From NCBI GenBank assembly GCA_902729315.2, contig LR746266.1, positions 3,110,759 to 3,174,758 of the forward strand: a stretch of DNA of 64,000 nucleotides, written 5' to 3'. The DNA is from Spirodela intermedia (lineage: Eukaryota; Streptophyta; Magnoliopsida; Alismatales; Araceae). The notes under the pieces are model-generated. The model worked only from the letters and a program-made list of their open reading frames with translations. It searched no databases and was not told where the DNA came from. Positions 1-13,700 of the stretch are shown one piece after another. Made by a program: the position numbers and the translations under genes. Positions within the stretch are counted from its first letter, which is position 1. Each line of letters starts with the position of its first letter.

Positions 1-2011
1 CGAAATTTATTTATTTAAGGAAACTAAGAAATCTAAAATCGACGTGACATACTAGTCACACGGTCTTTGGTCAGGAATAAAACCATTGAAAAAGCCTTCA
101 ATGGTTCATGGTTTAAGCTATTGCAATCCCAAGTGACCACCCAAGATCACCCGTGAAGCATATTCAGAACAGGAAGTATTTCTCCTTTGATTAGAATATC
201 CTTTCTCTACATTTAGCACACCAAAAGGCGATACACTAGAACAGAGAGATTATCATTGAGAAAAAAAATGTCTAGTCATCATCCCTTATGGAATCGAAAT
301 CCATTGTATCGAAGACCTTTGCTGATAGCATACAGTGTTTTCAGTAGACTCTGTAGTTTAAATGGATATGCATATGGATTTGGGAAATGCAGAAGGGCTA
401 AGGAGGAAGAAAGAGGGAAAAAACTTCCCAATTGCCACCACCCCCACTCTGTCACTTTCTCACTAGTGTGTCAATGATGCCTCCAATTGATTCTTCATCC
501 TCTACTCGTTGTGACTCCATTTCTATCAGAAATTCCGTTAAGTATTTGCATCATCCCTACACCACCCACCTGCACCATTCCTCTTCATATACAAAATCCC
601 ATCGATCCCCCCACATCGTCATTATCTCACACCATTGCCAACTTTCACCGCTACAGTTGTGTTCCTCTGTTGTCACTGCTTCTGTGCAACTGGGTCTGAA
701 CCTATCACCATCTTTCTAAATAAAGGCATGAGCTTGATACTCGGCCTAAAGCCATTGAACTAGTATTATGTGATGTGATAAAGCACAATGGCGAACTTCT
801 TGTTTTATTCAAGCAGTGAAAGCTATGATGAAATAAAAGCCATGAGAGGCATACCAGTTCCCAAAAAAATTATTGGGGGGCAAGATGGACTCCTATGAAA
901 TGGTGTGGTCCCTCATTTTTATAGAGATTTTCACTCCATCACGCAGCATCAGACAGTAAGTACATTGCTCATATTTGAGAGAATTTTAGTACTTTGTGGA
1001 CACATATACCAGAACGGCTGGAGTCCATTAAAAAACCTTCTCTTGCACTTCCCATATGAGATGCTTGCAATTTCCTAGGAAACAGAAGAAAAAATGTGCT
1101 CACTGCTAGATTGCACAATTTAGGACGCTATGCAAATCATCAATGTAGCGTTCTTCCCAAAAGTTCCAGATGACAATGTCATTGCTGATTCCTTTGGAGG
1201 ATCAGCTATTGATCTCTTTCTTGAAGATGCATTCAGCACGCTTAAATTTTCAGGTAAAATGATTCCCTTAAACAGCTTAAATTTCATATAAACTTCCCCC
1301 GTCTAGAACTAAGATTCAATGCGTTGATGAGGCATGTCTTTCTTTCATCTACCCTCTTGACAAGGTAATGTACTGATATTGGTAGCAGGATAGAATCATT
1401 GGTTTCCTTAAAAGTCCAGCTTCCGTTGGTTGCACAGTCCTGAGATATGGCCGACAAAAACTACATCTAAACATTTTATTGGCATAAACTATCAGTTTCT
1501 ATGCCTGCTCCGATGGGAAAAGAGAAGGGGGGAAATAATTCTCTATTATATAATCTATGATCGTCAATGAGTGATAGCAGTTGAGATCAAAATAGACGAC
1601 AACCGTGAGAAAATAGTCTCAAATGCTCTCAAGCAATTCATCTCACCATCTCGTTTCATCGTCATTTCATCAATCTGCACTTACGACGTCTATTAACTTG
1701 CGGCTTCTGCTGTCTCAGCATCCCCTTTCTCCATGACGAATTTATAACTCTAAAGCCAATCCCGTAGTACATCCGCTCCAAACATACAGATTCACATTAT
1801 ACAGAAACCAAAACAGATCTATAGGTTCAATATTTTATAGTTAGAGTTCAATACAAAATAATATTCCTGATGTTCGCGAAAGCATATCCGATCGAAAGGT
1901 GGCATTTCATGGTTTGCTTCAGAGCCGATCAAACACAATACACCGTTCTCATAGAATAAACAGAGCAGCGAGGATCAAGGAAGTAGAAGAAGAGAAAGAA
2001 ACTAGACGCAC
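1..2011. other. AT-rich stretch left of the first gene; intron or intergenic
   Basis: No convincing complete gene is visible. The stretch probably includes intron sequence of the minus-strand gene whose first exon is at 2012-2248, but I could not place a second exon with confidence. One possible minus-strand acceptor (pyrimidine-rich run then TAG) ends an exon at about 1074 and opens a short frame of about 40 codons; nothing in it is recognisable. A plus-strand frame at about 1130-1256 looks protein-like but has no identified family. Confidence 0.4.
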
Positions 2012-2248
2012 CTGTACGCCTCCTTCCCCTACGTCGCAGGGCACAAAGACGGGGCCAACCTGGGGCCTCTCCACTGGCACCGGCACCTGCACGCTGAAGC
2101 CCCTCCGATTGGCAGAGGCCGCGGCGGAGGAGTCGGCGCGGCGCTTGTCCTCCCCGACACCCTCCCGATCCTCCTCCTCCGCCACGTCGCCGCCATCCTC
2201 GCCGTGCACGAGCCCCAGCATGCCAGCCATCCTCCTCAGAAACCCCAT
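2012..2248 (-). CDS. First coding exon of an uncharacterised plant protein (partial)
   Basis: The ATG is at 2248 and 79 codons run to a donor (CAG|GTGCGT) at 2012/2011. The peptide starts MGFLRRMAGMLGL, has an acidic and charged middle (residues 18-38), then RGFSVQVPVPVERP (about residues 49-62) and ends GEGGVQ at the splice site. The MGF-R-G-LG start and the VQVPVPVERP...GGVQ block resemble an uncharacterised plant protein family from memory, but I cannot name a function. There is no signal peptide or membrane segment. The exon is very GC-rich compared with the flanking DNA, which is typical of first exons in monocots. Downstream exons must lie to the left; they were not located here and may be beyond the window edge. 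A 180-bp-class tandem array lies about 300 bp upstream. Confidence 0.55.
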
Positions 2249-2539
2249 GGCGAGCCCTGCTCAACCTCCTTCCACAGGCGGCGCCGCCCAATCCTCCGCC
2301 GCCGGCCGGCAATAAGAACCCGCCGTCGTCGCTTCTCTCCGGCGTGATCCGGCAGACTAGTCGCCGTCGGCAAATCCCACTTCCCCCGTCCTCCCTGCTG
2401 CATATATTATTCCGGAAATAACCCCACCTGCCTCATGTTGTCTGGAGACATCATTTTTTCTGTTATGTGAAATACCTATAATACCCCCACCTACTCTCCC
2501 CCTCTAGAAACTTCCAGACGATTACTGCTCCTGGGTAAC

Positions 2540-3230
2540 TAATTTTTTTAGTTTTAACATTGAAATTAAGTAGGACAATATTTTTTTTTAATTATTTGTA
2601 TGATTTGACCGATAGGGAAACTCATTTATTTACTCAATTTTTATTTTTATAAATTTAATTTTACTTATAATTATTTTCTTCAACGAATTTGTGCAAAACC
2701 AACTAGGAAACTCATCTTTTACTTTAAAAAGTTGAAATTAAGCAGGAAAATATTTATTTATTTATTCATTTGTGGGATTTAACCGATTGGGAAACTCAAT
2801 TTTTCTTGATTTATAATATTTATTTTATTTATATTATTGTCTTGACTGAGTTTGTGCAAAACCCACTGGGCAAATCATTTTTTTACTTTAAAATATAAAT
2901 TAAATAGGAAAAATATAAATTTGTATTCATTAGTAATATTTGGGCGACTCATTTTTATTTATACACAATAAATTAAATGGGAAACTCGTTTTTTTACTCA
3001 ATATTTATTTATTTATATATTTTATTTTACTTTTAATTATCGTCTTTAACAGGTTTGCAAAACCGACTAGGCCACTGAGTTTTTTTACATGAAAATTTAA
3101 ATTAAGTAGAAAATATAACTTTTTTATTCATTTTTAGTATTTTACCGATTTGGAAACATTTTTTTAATCAAAATTTTAATTTATTTATAGTGGTCATCTC
3201 GAACGAGTTTGTAAATATATCCTCGTACGT
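2540..3230. repeat. AT-rich tandem array, about 4 units of 160-205 bp
   Basis: A block containing 'gaaattaagtagga', then 'ttcatttg...gatt(t)accgat(t)gggaaactca', then 'cgagtttgtgcaaaacc(g)actagg' recurs at about 2562, 2734, 2896 and 3099 (spacings 172, 162 and about 203). The units are diverged and AT-rich. The array lies just upstream of the start of the minus-strand gene at 2248 and downstream of the AHL gene. No coding potential was seen. Confidence 0.75.
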
Positions 3231-3878
3231 TTTATCTTTAAAGTCTCATTTTTTTTAAAGGATAATTATTCTTATTATATTTAATCCACTTCTGGAAGGT
3301 TTCGTTACACTAAACATTCTCTCATCATAATTAGGGGCATGTTTGTAAACGTATAAAAAAATACCCACAATTCGCTAAATTTTATAAATGTACACATTGT
3401 CAAGAAAATAATCCTTTTAACCACGAAATAAATATCTCAAATACACTCACTGGAGTCATAAAAATAGATGGAAAAAAAGGGAAAAAATATTATTTATATA
3501 CAATTTATTTTTTAAAAACTTGAACTTTGCTAGTCTTTGACGTAGGATCGGCCCAAAATAAAGAATTGGACGTATGCCCCTGTGGTCCTCCTCTGGGCCC
3601 ATTAAGAAACAATGGAGAAAAATATTTGAGGAAGAGAAATAAAGTTCAGGCTCATTATTATTATCCCAGAATTTTGAGCGCAAATATTTAAAGAAAAAAA
3701 GGTAAATCCAAGGTTACCATAAGTCAACGGTTTGACCCCGATGATGCTATAAAAAGACGATGAAATTTGTCGAAAAACTGATGAAACTGGAAGTAACAGA
3801 AAAAAAGCCACCCATGTTGACTAGTCCAGGTAGCTGGTCTTCTTTCCGCCGTAATGCCACTGCGGAGGAGAGGAGGAT

Positions 3879-6800
3879 TCAAGGTAGGCGGCTGGCTGGC
3901 GGCCAGGTCAACGGAGCGGTGGAGGAGGAGGGCGTGCCGGTAGCGGGGGCGCCGCTGGGGGACGTCTCCTCGTTGACCGGGCTGCCTTGGGCATTGCGGG
4001 AGCTCTCGCTGTCGTCCGACGCGGCGCTCGCCGGAGAAGCCGGAGACGCCGGAGACGCCGGAGACGCCGGAGACGCCGGAGGCTTCGCCCGCCTCACCCG
4101 CTTAGCCGTAGCAAGCCTCTGCGTCCCCCCCGCCACCATGAAGCTAGCCACGACAACCTGTGCGAGAGAAGTAGAAGATAAGAGAAGAGGAGAGAAAAGA
4201 AGAAGAAGAGGAAGAACACGAAGAACAAGAAGAAGAAGAAGAACAAGAACAAGAACCTGGACGGTGCTCGCCGCCATGAGCATTCCGGAGACGGCGCCGC
4301 CGATCATATGTCCCTCTGGGTTGGCCACCGACACGGCCAGGGCGCCGGTCCTGCTCCGGGTGGAGCTGTTCTCCTTGAGCAGGAAAGAACCGGACAGAGA
4401 AAGAATCTCAAAATGATCCTGCAAAAAACAAAAAGTGGACAAAATATTGTTCATGAAAATCAGACGCTTCTAGTTTATGATGAATAAAAAATATTAAAAA
4501 ATAAAATAAATCTACGCTGAAGAAGATTAATGAGACTTTATCATATTCACTAATTAATCCATCCATAATAATATGAGCTACTATGCTCATGATAGTGAGA
4601 GCTATTTCTAAATTATCAAGCATATGAAAATAAAAAATAAAAAAATGCGTTGAACCCATATGTTCATACATTTTATGAGGTCTAGGGGAGATCATCGAGT
4701 ATTACATAATCATTTACTAAAAATGGTTCCCCACACATGGGCTCACTAATTAATCCATCTAATAAATTAAAATAAAATTTTGGCTGTGCTTATATTCTTA
4801 ATGTCTCCTATGGCAGCAATATGTGGTATTCATCTCCTATAAAGCTGTAATTATGCATGCAAATAATGCATGAAATCATTTTTTAAAACCTACCCATTAA
4901 ATGAACCAACTTGAGGAAAATTCAATTTTTTTTTTGTGGGGAAAGGAGGGGGCAACGCAAAATCCTTAGAAAGCTAGGTGGCAGAATGCTACTAACCCCA
5001 TACCTTTTCTTACCACTCATGCCCATCTATCTAATTTTTAGCTCCTTTCTCCAAATCAGAATGTTGATATGGTAAATGGGCAAATTAAAGGATTTCATGC
5101 ATGTTTTCTTTTATAGTTTAAGAGGAAATATAGGGACATGAACAAGCACGTTAGGCCCTCTTTCTATTCAAATAGATCCCTTGTAGATATCCAATTGGAA
5201 AAATTTCCAGTCATTTAATAACTTCTTGCATTTATAGTAATGAAGTAAAGAAAAAATAGACATAAATTGATCAACACAAACACCTCTCTAGTTACTCCTG
5301 ATATTTTATTTTTGGAAGTGGATGTGCACTATTTTTCCTTATTACACATTTTTTCAAATATTTTATGAGAGTCTTGTAATTCCATCTTCATCCTTTGCTC
5401 ATGCTTGTTTATGATGGGAAAAATAAGAGCACGAGACAATAATGAAGGAGAGTTTGATAGACAAAAAATATGGGTACATAACTAGGAAAAACCCTTAAAA
5501 CGCCCTTACAAGCTTGGGTTTAACACATATTAATCCAAAATAAAAACTCAAAGGGGCATATTTCTTAACATTAATGAACACAAATCTTCCACAAAGCTAT
5601 AGGAAGGCTTCATGGAAGCCAATTTGGATAATTTAGCAAGGTCTGGCCTAGATTCTTGGATAGGTCATTCTAAAAGTGGCTGAATAGTCCCCTTGAGACT
5701 TGCACAAAAGCTCCTAATTCTTATCCAAATTTAACGATATAGATTGAGTATGTTGATTTTACACAAAGGATGTTTTAGGATTATTTTTTAAATTTATCTA
5801 AAAATTCAAATAAAAAGTGGTCTTAGTATCAATTGTAGTAGATATTTAAATAAAACAGTTTTGGGATAAATGGAATAAAACATACTTGCAAATATCAGAC
5901 CATCTATTCTGAACGTACATGTTGTAAATCATTAAAAATATATATAATAAAAAAATTAAATGATTTCCTTAATAAGAACTATTCATTTATTGTTTTTCTG
6001 AAAAGACTGCACAAGTAATTTCATTTGCTAACCTCATAAGTCAAAACTCCATCATATGGCTCAGGCTTACAAAGGGTGATACTGCAAAGAGAGCCTCTAG
6101 CAGAAATGATGCAGACATTCGTTGGGCATTGTTGACAAAAACTCATGATCTTTGATGTCACATCCTGCCAAGAGATAATATGGACTAGGAAATTTAGCTG
6201 TAGAGCATTGAAAAATTTAAAGCCCCCAAGACCGTAATTAACATCAAATTAAAAATAACTACTAAAGATTCTAGAAGCAGGTCACAACTAGAAATAGCAT
6301 AATGCTGAATTTGGAAAAAATGGAATAACTTGAGGGTCAAAGAAATAAAATCCAACCACGTGATTTCAGTTCAGTGAAAAATGAGAAAATATTATTGAAG
6401 GAACTAGAAGATAATAAATTTGTAGAATCAAGGCTCATCCTTTGCCATGTTTAGTCATAGTTTATAAAATCAATTCTATTGCTCATTTATTATCAAACAT
6501 GCTATTATGGCATTTCAAAAGTCACAAGGGAACATGATAAACACCAACAAAAGGAGAATAACATTATTATAATATCAATAAATATTCATGAATAAAATGA
6601 TATTTAAGGATGTAAAATAAGATTACTAACCTCCCCAGGGTTGACAGTGATAATGTGTGGGTGAAAAGCAGCCCTTTGAGATCCTGTTAAATGCCAAGCT
6701 ATAGTAGATTCCACAAAATTTAGGGAATATTTACATGAATTTTTTTTCATATTTATGTATATAAGAACAAGAATGAAATTCAGAAAACATTTGAAATAAA

Positions 6801-7994
6801 AACAATATTATATTTTAAAAGAAATCATAATGATTATTGCTTCATAAATACATATAAGAGCATCATCTCACACTCATTAAAATGAATGGAATACAATTGC
6901 ACGTAAGATAAAGATCCTCTAAAGGTTGTATGTATCAATAACTTTCTCCCAAACATGGAAGAATGAATCGAAATACAAAATATGGTAATCCTAGAGAGGT
7001 TTCAAAATTGAATTTACTATATCATATGAAGGGAGAAGAATTAAAAGAAGACAACATAATACAAGTAAGAGGTTAGAAAGAAAAATATTAATTTATATAA
7101 TAAATAATTAAATAAGAAAAAATAATTTAACTTACGGGTAGTATATTAAGCCCTTATTTCCATTGTATCTGAAGTTAAAGAAATATCTAGTATTAAACAT
7201 ATATTGGAAGCTAAGAACTTCCATTAAGATATGCTTGGTATATCATAAAAAAATTCTCCAATTATGGACACAATTTGAGAGTGCGAAGATAGTCCGAGAT
7301 GAAAACAATTAATATATTTTTGGAAATCTGGTTCACTATTTTGCAGCAAAAATTAGCTTGTTCGTGGTTCATTGAAACAGCTCTCTTTCAGGGGCCATAA
7401 AAAGAAGGCTAAAACTATCAGATATCACGCTGAAGCCATCTTCTGTTGACTTCCCCGAGTTGTTATGCTGTATTAAATTACTATCATAGATAATAATAAG
7501 CTTCCGATAGAAATCCCTTCACTAGCTGGGCCTTAGTAGTTATGAATGATCAAACATAAAAGGCAATTCTTACCCATTGCAGCAAGTCTCTGGTTCTTCC
7601 CAGTGCCAGGTGGGCGGCCCCGCCTCCTGGGCATTGGCGGCTCCGACGAGGGGGACCCCAAAAATTCAGAGATCGCTGCCATGGCGGGGTTCCACCCCAA
7701 CTGAATGCTCCCATCATCACGTCCATACTTCCGCGGCCTTCCTCTCTTCTTCTTCACCGTCCTGCTAACACTACCGCCACCTTCAACCATTGGCGCCGCC
7801 GTCGCTGACGCCTCTCCAATTTGCAGAGCAGTGGAGAGGCCCAAAGCTATTGAGATCGCAGGGTAGGGCAGATGAGCATCGCCTGTGAGCACCGCGCTGC
7901 TCAGTGGCCCACTGAGAAATGGGTTGGGAGGGCTGTCCATGGCGCCGGGAGCTTCAGAGGAGTTCAACCCCGAAGATTCCTTGGGAGAATGCAT
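3879..7994 (-). CDS. AHL: AT-hook motif nuclear-localised (AHL) protein, two AT-hooks plus PPC domain
   Basis: Five exons on the minus strand: 7574-7994, 6631-6683, 6033-6164, 4257-4418 and 3879-4157. All junctions are GT-AG and in frame, giving 348 residues. The protein has AT-hook 1 (KKKRGRPRKYG, RGRP at 84-87) and AT-hook 2 (PRRRGRPPGTG, RGRP at 125-128). A PPC/DUF296 domain follows (about 146-270), with HPHIITVNPGE, FEILSLSGSF and RSRTG...GGAVSGMLMAAS. The C-terminal tail (about 275-300) carries an Ala-Ser-Pro repeat and a Ser-rich region. Two AT-hooks with a multi-exon gene fit the Type II / Clade B AHLs. Members bind the minor groove of AT-rich DNA, multimerise through the PPC domain and modulate transcription in the nucleus. 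The last intron (4158-4256) is only 99 nt, splits the PPC domain and has no in-frame stop. Length is normal for the family. Confidence 0.93.
4033..4081 (-). repeat. 9-bp coding repeat in the AHL tail (Ala-Ser-Pro)n
   Basis: GGAGACGCC repeats about five times on the plus strand. On the coding strand it gives a run of Ala-Ser-Pro triplets after the PPC domain. The length could vary between individuals without a frameshift. AHL tails are normally low-complexity, so this is probably tolerated. Confidence 0.85.
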
Positions 7995-8337
7995 TCATAA
8001 AAATTTTATTCCCAAATTGGTAGTCTTGGGTTACTTGGATCAGGCTACCTGCAATCTTTCTTCGGGAATAGCACAAAGACAGCAAAAAGAGATCACAAAA
8101 TTCAGGAAAGACCAAGAGAGGTTTATGGAGGAAAGTGTTGAGCGTTAAGGAAAAAAGAACATTGAATGAAAAAACCCATCATTCTCTAGCAGAAAAGAAC
8201 ACAAACAGGTATGGAAGAGGAAAGTAGAGAGAAGAGAGGAGAGAGACACATGAGCAACAGTATTCGATGGGACAGGGGAAGCGGGCGACTCCTTGCCGGC
8301 CGGCTGACGGAGGTGATCGAGAAGAAAACATTAATCT

Positions 8338-8345
8338 TATTTATA
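8338..8345 (-). promoter_or_regulatory. Candidate TATA box of the AHL gene
   Basis: TATAAATA reads on the minus strand, about 345 bp upstream of the AHL ATG. This would place the transcription start near 8310 and give a 5' leader of roughly 315 nt. A GT then GA microsatellite (8430-8473) lies just upstream. The call rests on motif and position only. Confidence 0.45.
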
Positions 8346-8429
8346 GTTCCGGTGAGGAGGAAAGAAAACTCCTTATTTACTCATTGTCTTCACCCACCCT
8401 CTCCAGCGTGAAATGCTGAGAGGTGGAAG

Positions 8430-8430
8430 A

Positions 8431-8472
<42 letters not shown>

Positions 8473-8820
8473 TGACAGCGGCGATGAAGATAAAAAGAAA
8501 AGGTGATAAGAACGGTCCCAACATAACTAAACAAGCTGGTCAAGATATCCTCGGATGTTTGGAGTTCAGTTCAAATCCAGAAGCAGAGGGGAAATTTCTT
8601 CTCCATACTAGTTCTTGATTTCAAAGTACCCATCAAGCCACTACTTTCACAAAAAAATTAAACTGCGAAAGATCTAAAACCCCGTGCATGAACGATCTTT
8701 CTTTTTCTCCCGTACCAGGCAGTGCACGTTTATCCAACAGAATTATATCATTAGCCCAGCAGAAACCGCCGTCGCAGTTCACTCACGACTGCCAAGGCAG
8801 AGCGAGCGATAAGTATATCT

Positions 8821-8852
<32 letters not shown>
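8430..8852. repeat. Microsatellites upstream of AHL: (GT)n(GA)n and (GA)n
   Basis: (GT)n followed by (GA)n lies at about 8431-8473 and a pure (GA)n at about 8822-8852. Read from the AHL gene these are CT/AC tracts 440-860 bp upstream of the start codon. Confidence 0.85.
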
Positions 8853-8855
<3 letters not shown>

Positions 8856-8859
8856 TTCT

Positions 8860-10742
8860 GCATATCCAACTAGCAGCTACTCCGAACAAGCTGCCCCATG
8901 CAAAACCCCCATGAGAATCAGTAACTAGCCATTTTTTCACTTAAGTCGTTTACCTATTTACCAAATTTGGAAATTTCTGTTTACAGACTCATAAACACCT
9001 CCATATCATTGATCCCCGTGATTAGACTCTCAGACTAATGACACCAAACCCATAAAAGGCGATCTTTGCCTTGTTGAAAACAGCTAATTAAGAAGAATTT
9101 TTTGTCTACACACCATGGAGTTAAAAACTTCGAGAGATTTTACAACAAACATAATAGAAATGGGCATACCTCCGAGAAAATCTTGTATCAATTAGATTTA
9201 TAACTATACAACAATCTGACAAGAAATTTACGTGGCTGGAGTATTTTGTAAGTTGATGACAGAAAATATAAATGACATCAAGGCATTTTTTTTCCTGTAT
9301 GAGAAAAATCTGAGGATATTTGAATTAAGCAAGCATGAATATCACCCCAAAACTAAAAAGAAAACGCAGACAACAAAGTTGATTTTGTATGACCTATTTC
9401 TAAATATTAATGTCTAAAAATCAAAGTGATAGAGTGCGTCTAGATTTGCACTGAAGTGTGGGGGAGAAAAAAAACAAAGTAGATAGAATAATAGAGCTTA
9501 TACAAATTAATTAATGAAGATTCATAACCTAAAAAGCGCAGAGATTCCGGTTACATAGGCATTGATGCAGCGCAACTATCAATAAGCTGACAGAAAATAT
9601 ATCTAATACTAATTAACAGCAAATGATTCGTATCTCAGACGAAATGTAAATTTCACAGCATGATCTTTACAAGCAGCTACAACTCAGTAGACAAGAAAAG
9701 AAACAAGATACGTGTTGACGGCAGAAGATTTAAATATAAAAGTAAATTTGAAAAGAATTTATTGCGCTGATAATTACGAACATCAACTACTATGTGGGGA
9801 AGGAAAGAAATCTGATAATAATTAATGTCAAAAGATTCGTATCATGGAAATAATGCGGGAAGAAAATGGTGGAGTTCCTGAAGAAGAAAAAAGTCATAAA
9901 GAAAATTAGTTTGACTAGGACTCGTCCTTATCTTAGGCGAGGTTGCAACAGGACACTATACATCGTGACGTACACAATCCTCTCTCTCTCTCTCTCTCTC
10001 TCTAAATATACATATATGTAAATTATCATCTAACTGAAAACCACAACCCCTCTTCTCATGGGTGCCATGTCTCCCTAGTGACAGCGGCTATCCCCTGGGC
10101 AATCCATCTCTTTCAATGCTCCCCACCAACAGCCCCACACACTAGCCTCCTTACCCCAAGTCTAAAATACCTTCTATTCTATCCAATTCACCTCTCTCAG
10201 GTCCAATTAATCTTCTTTGATATATAATTGACCAGGCCTGGGTCTTAAAGGCTCAAGCCCAAAGCTCATTCTTTCAAACTTTTATCTGCCTCAAACCTAG
10301 GTAAACTTGGTAAGGCGTATCCTCACCAATTAACCGCCCCAGTCAAGCCATCACTCTACAAAAATGTGGTAAAACATGGAAAATTTAAACTTAAGATCAG
10401 CGATGTAGTTTTCAGAAGAGGAATAGTGAAATATTTAAAATAGATAAATTATATAAATAGGACATGAAAAGAAAAATACTCTTGAAACTATATTGCTCCA
10501 GTTAAATGTAGAAGTATAAACTGATTGTTTTCTTCTCCTTCAAGGAAGTTAGGAAAGTAACAGACGTCATTGTCTAGAAACAAAGTATGCTGAAGAATTG
10601 GGGGATCGATGGTCACTGTAACCAAAAGTCTGGCATTGTCTAGAACCTATACAACCAAGTTTATAAAATGGTAGCATTTGGGGTGATAACCATTTTTCAT
10701 ATCATGTATATGTAAGACGGTCATTCATATGAAAAATTCTCC

Positions 10743-10788
<46 letters not shown>

Positions 10789-13700
10789 AATTACATAAAA
10801 ATTTCTCGTCCTGATGTTCATATGACTTCAGTCTCAATCTTAAGTTTTAAGCTTCCTCCTAAATATGGGCTACATCAAACAATTGTGAAAATGTGTGGAT
10901 TTTTGTTGGAACCCAGAATGTCTAGGCAGAACCAACTTTGATAATACTCATAATCCTCTGGGGTACACTCAATGGCATAGGTAACAACAATTGAATTCAC
11001 ATAGACACATGAAGAAGGGTAATTTCCAAATGCTCTTACTTTTTATATCACGCCACAATTAGAAAGTTTCACCCTAAATCAATCAACATGGGAAAGTTTT
11101 CACCCATAAAGAATACAAGGATGACAGTAATAAGGATAAATTTTATGGAATCATATTTTATCATATGTAGGTAAAACATATAAAAATAATGTTAAATTCC
11201 TTTATTTACTGTGTATACTAAAGCATAAATCAATACAATGTTACAGGAAGTAAGTTATGTTGAAGAAAATATGGATATTGCAAGATACTCTCTGCAAAAA
11301 GGAGATGCAATTTGATGCAAGATGGAGGGAACTGATGCCAATCAATAATAAGCATGCAACCTAAATATAATAGTTATGCATCCAAGGAAAACGCTATTGA
11401 ACAAGATATACCAAAGAAACGCTATTGTTCCTCTTCCTGCATGTTTTGTGAGGATATAATCTATGAAATAATCACCATTACAGGAGGAGGAACTATGGAG
11501 AAATAATCCAAAGACCTAAAGAAACTAAGAGATCAGAAGATAGGGATGGTGAGGTGCACATGGAAGAAAGGTACTCTCAAAGAACTGTTTTCTGCCCTCT
11601 ATAACACAAGAAAACTAATATGTGTGTAAGAGAGTACTCACATCATAGGTGACCTAATATAAATTCCAAATATATGTTTGAAAATCTTCATGTAATTCTT
11701 TCATGCATAAGAATATCCACGAAGACAATAAAATCCATGAAGACAATAAATCCACTAAGAGTTTGAGAGAGAAACCAAAGTTTATCAAAGTCATAAGTAT
11801 TCAACATGAATTAATGAGAAATAGGTTCTTATGTGTCTCCTCCTGATGCTTTAGGATGCAAAATTACGTTGAAAACTGTTCGTGAACCACATGATCCAAG
11901 TATGCCCACCAATTTGAAGAAAAGTCATGGAAGACTTTACAAAAGAGTGTGTACTTAACACAAGAAATGAGGAGCATATAAAACATGAAAAATAAACATT
12001 ATCCTAACCATTGCTAGTATGTTTCTTAGGTACTATAAGGAAGTTTTATAATTAATATTATAAGATGGAACAAGTAATATCAAAGAAAAAGGTGAATGAT
12101 GAATAAACAACTTACAAAGGGTGTAAACAAATTAGATAAGACACTATAGTTATTTGAATGGAACTACACATGTTGGATCCCTATTAGCAGTAATTGAAGT
12201 ACAGTGATAATTTTGGCATCTCTGATGGAGTAGATGAGGACATAGATTAAAAGAATGAACTTATTTCCAGTTACAAGCCAAAATCTTCATAATGCCTTAT
12301 GAATTAATCACGTTTAGATGGAATAAAAAATGCTATTATGGAAATACGAAAGAAATTAATATGGACTATAAGAAGTGGAAAACTCTAATGTCTTCACAAA
12401 GAAGAATAAAATGTAAATTGATGACGAAAGTAAATATCATATGAACTACTACAAAACATATTCTAAGACACTTAATGAAGAGATGATATAGAGTGCTCAT
12501 TAGGAAATTTTAAAATATTAGAATACCTATGGAATGAGAAACCAAGTATACTAATAATCATAATATAATTATTATCCTTGTTTATTTAAAATATATATTG
12601 ATGAAATTGGAACTGCACACCTATACATGGTACAATAAGAAATTGGAATCTATGTTTTGAATTAAAATTGTGTGAAGTTTCTAATGGCAAGAAAAGCAAA
12701 TAAATATCATAACCATTTATCATGAAGATAATAAGAAAAGTTTACATAGAAATATTTGACGCACGAGCTAGACATCACAACTATGTATAATTATGTACAT
12801 ATCTCACTATAAATAAATTTATTTATTGTATATATTTAATGGAAATACAATACTTACGGACAGTTCTTATGTGGAAATAAATTTACGTCCCTTAATCTAA
12901 GAGTAAATTACTGTGGACAATTCTTATCCCAAAAAAAAGACAGGCTAAGCGTACTAGCGCTATATTAAGAATGTCATTATCATTTGAAAATGGTAAATAC
13001 TCACTAGAAATTCAACCATTGATGTAATGAAAGTGCTAAATTAGAAGAAAAAAATATACCTTGTGAGGATATGAGTATGCCGCGGAAGGGTATATCAATA
13101 GATTGTTTCACGATTTCAGTCTATTTTGCTATCACAAAAGAAGAGAGGCACTTGATGAAGGAAGGAAGATGGATAGGGATAGGGATAAGAACAAGAGAAG
13201 AGATATTGCTAAGGGGACATCGAGAGAGGAGGAAGAAGAATTGGAGATGCCACACTTAGAGATCAAGATGGAAAGGCGACAGAGGAGCAAGATTTAACGT
13301 GATGACGGTTGCAAATCCGGGTTGCAAAGAAATAAAAGCGGAGAGGAGGCGCAAATAAATTAGGGTTGAAAAGAAATAAAAGCAGAGTATTCGAATCCGG
13401 GTCGCCTTTGTCACTACTTAATGTGATGAGTTGGATGTAGACCACATTTAACCAATATTTACTTTTTCAAATGATCGTAAAGAAATGAATGAATTATATT
13501 AAAAAAAAACTAAATAATGAAAATAAATGGGGCCTTAACTATTTGAGGCTCTTTTGGGATCCAAATGAAAGACCCCTAGTAACTTAGATTTCAAAATTAA
13601 AATAATGATTCACATATTAATACCAAATGCACCAAATGCCAAAAATGTTCATCAGTTTATGTGCACAATATACGTACTAGTTGAAATTAAAAAAAAAATC

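Noticed and set aside
3760-4416. 218-codon plus-strand frame starting just after a TATAAAAA word
   Set aside because: It is antisense to the AHL exons, with Arg/Gly-rich low complexity. The TATA word would lie almost at the ATG, leaving no leader.
13290-13410. 'attcgaatccgg' word resembling a tRNA T-loop / SINE B box
   Set aside because: No cloverleaf or A box at the right spacing was found, so neither a tRNA nor a SINE is supported.
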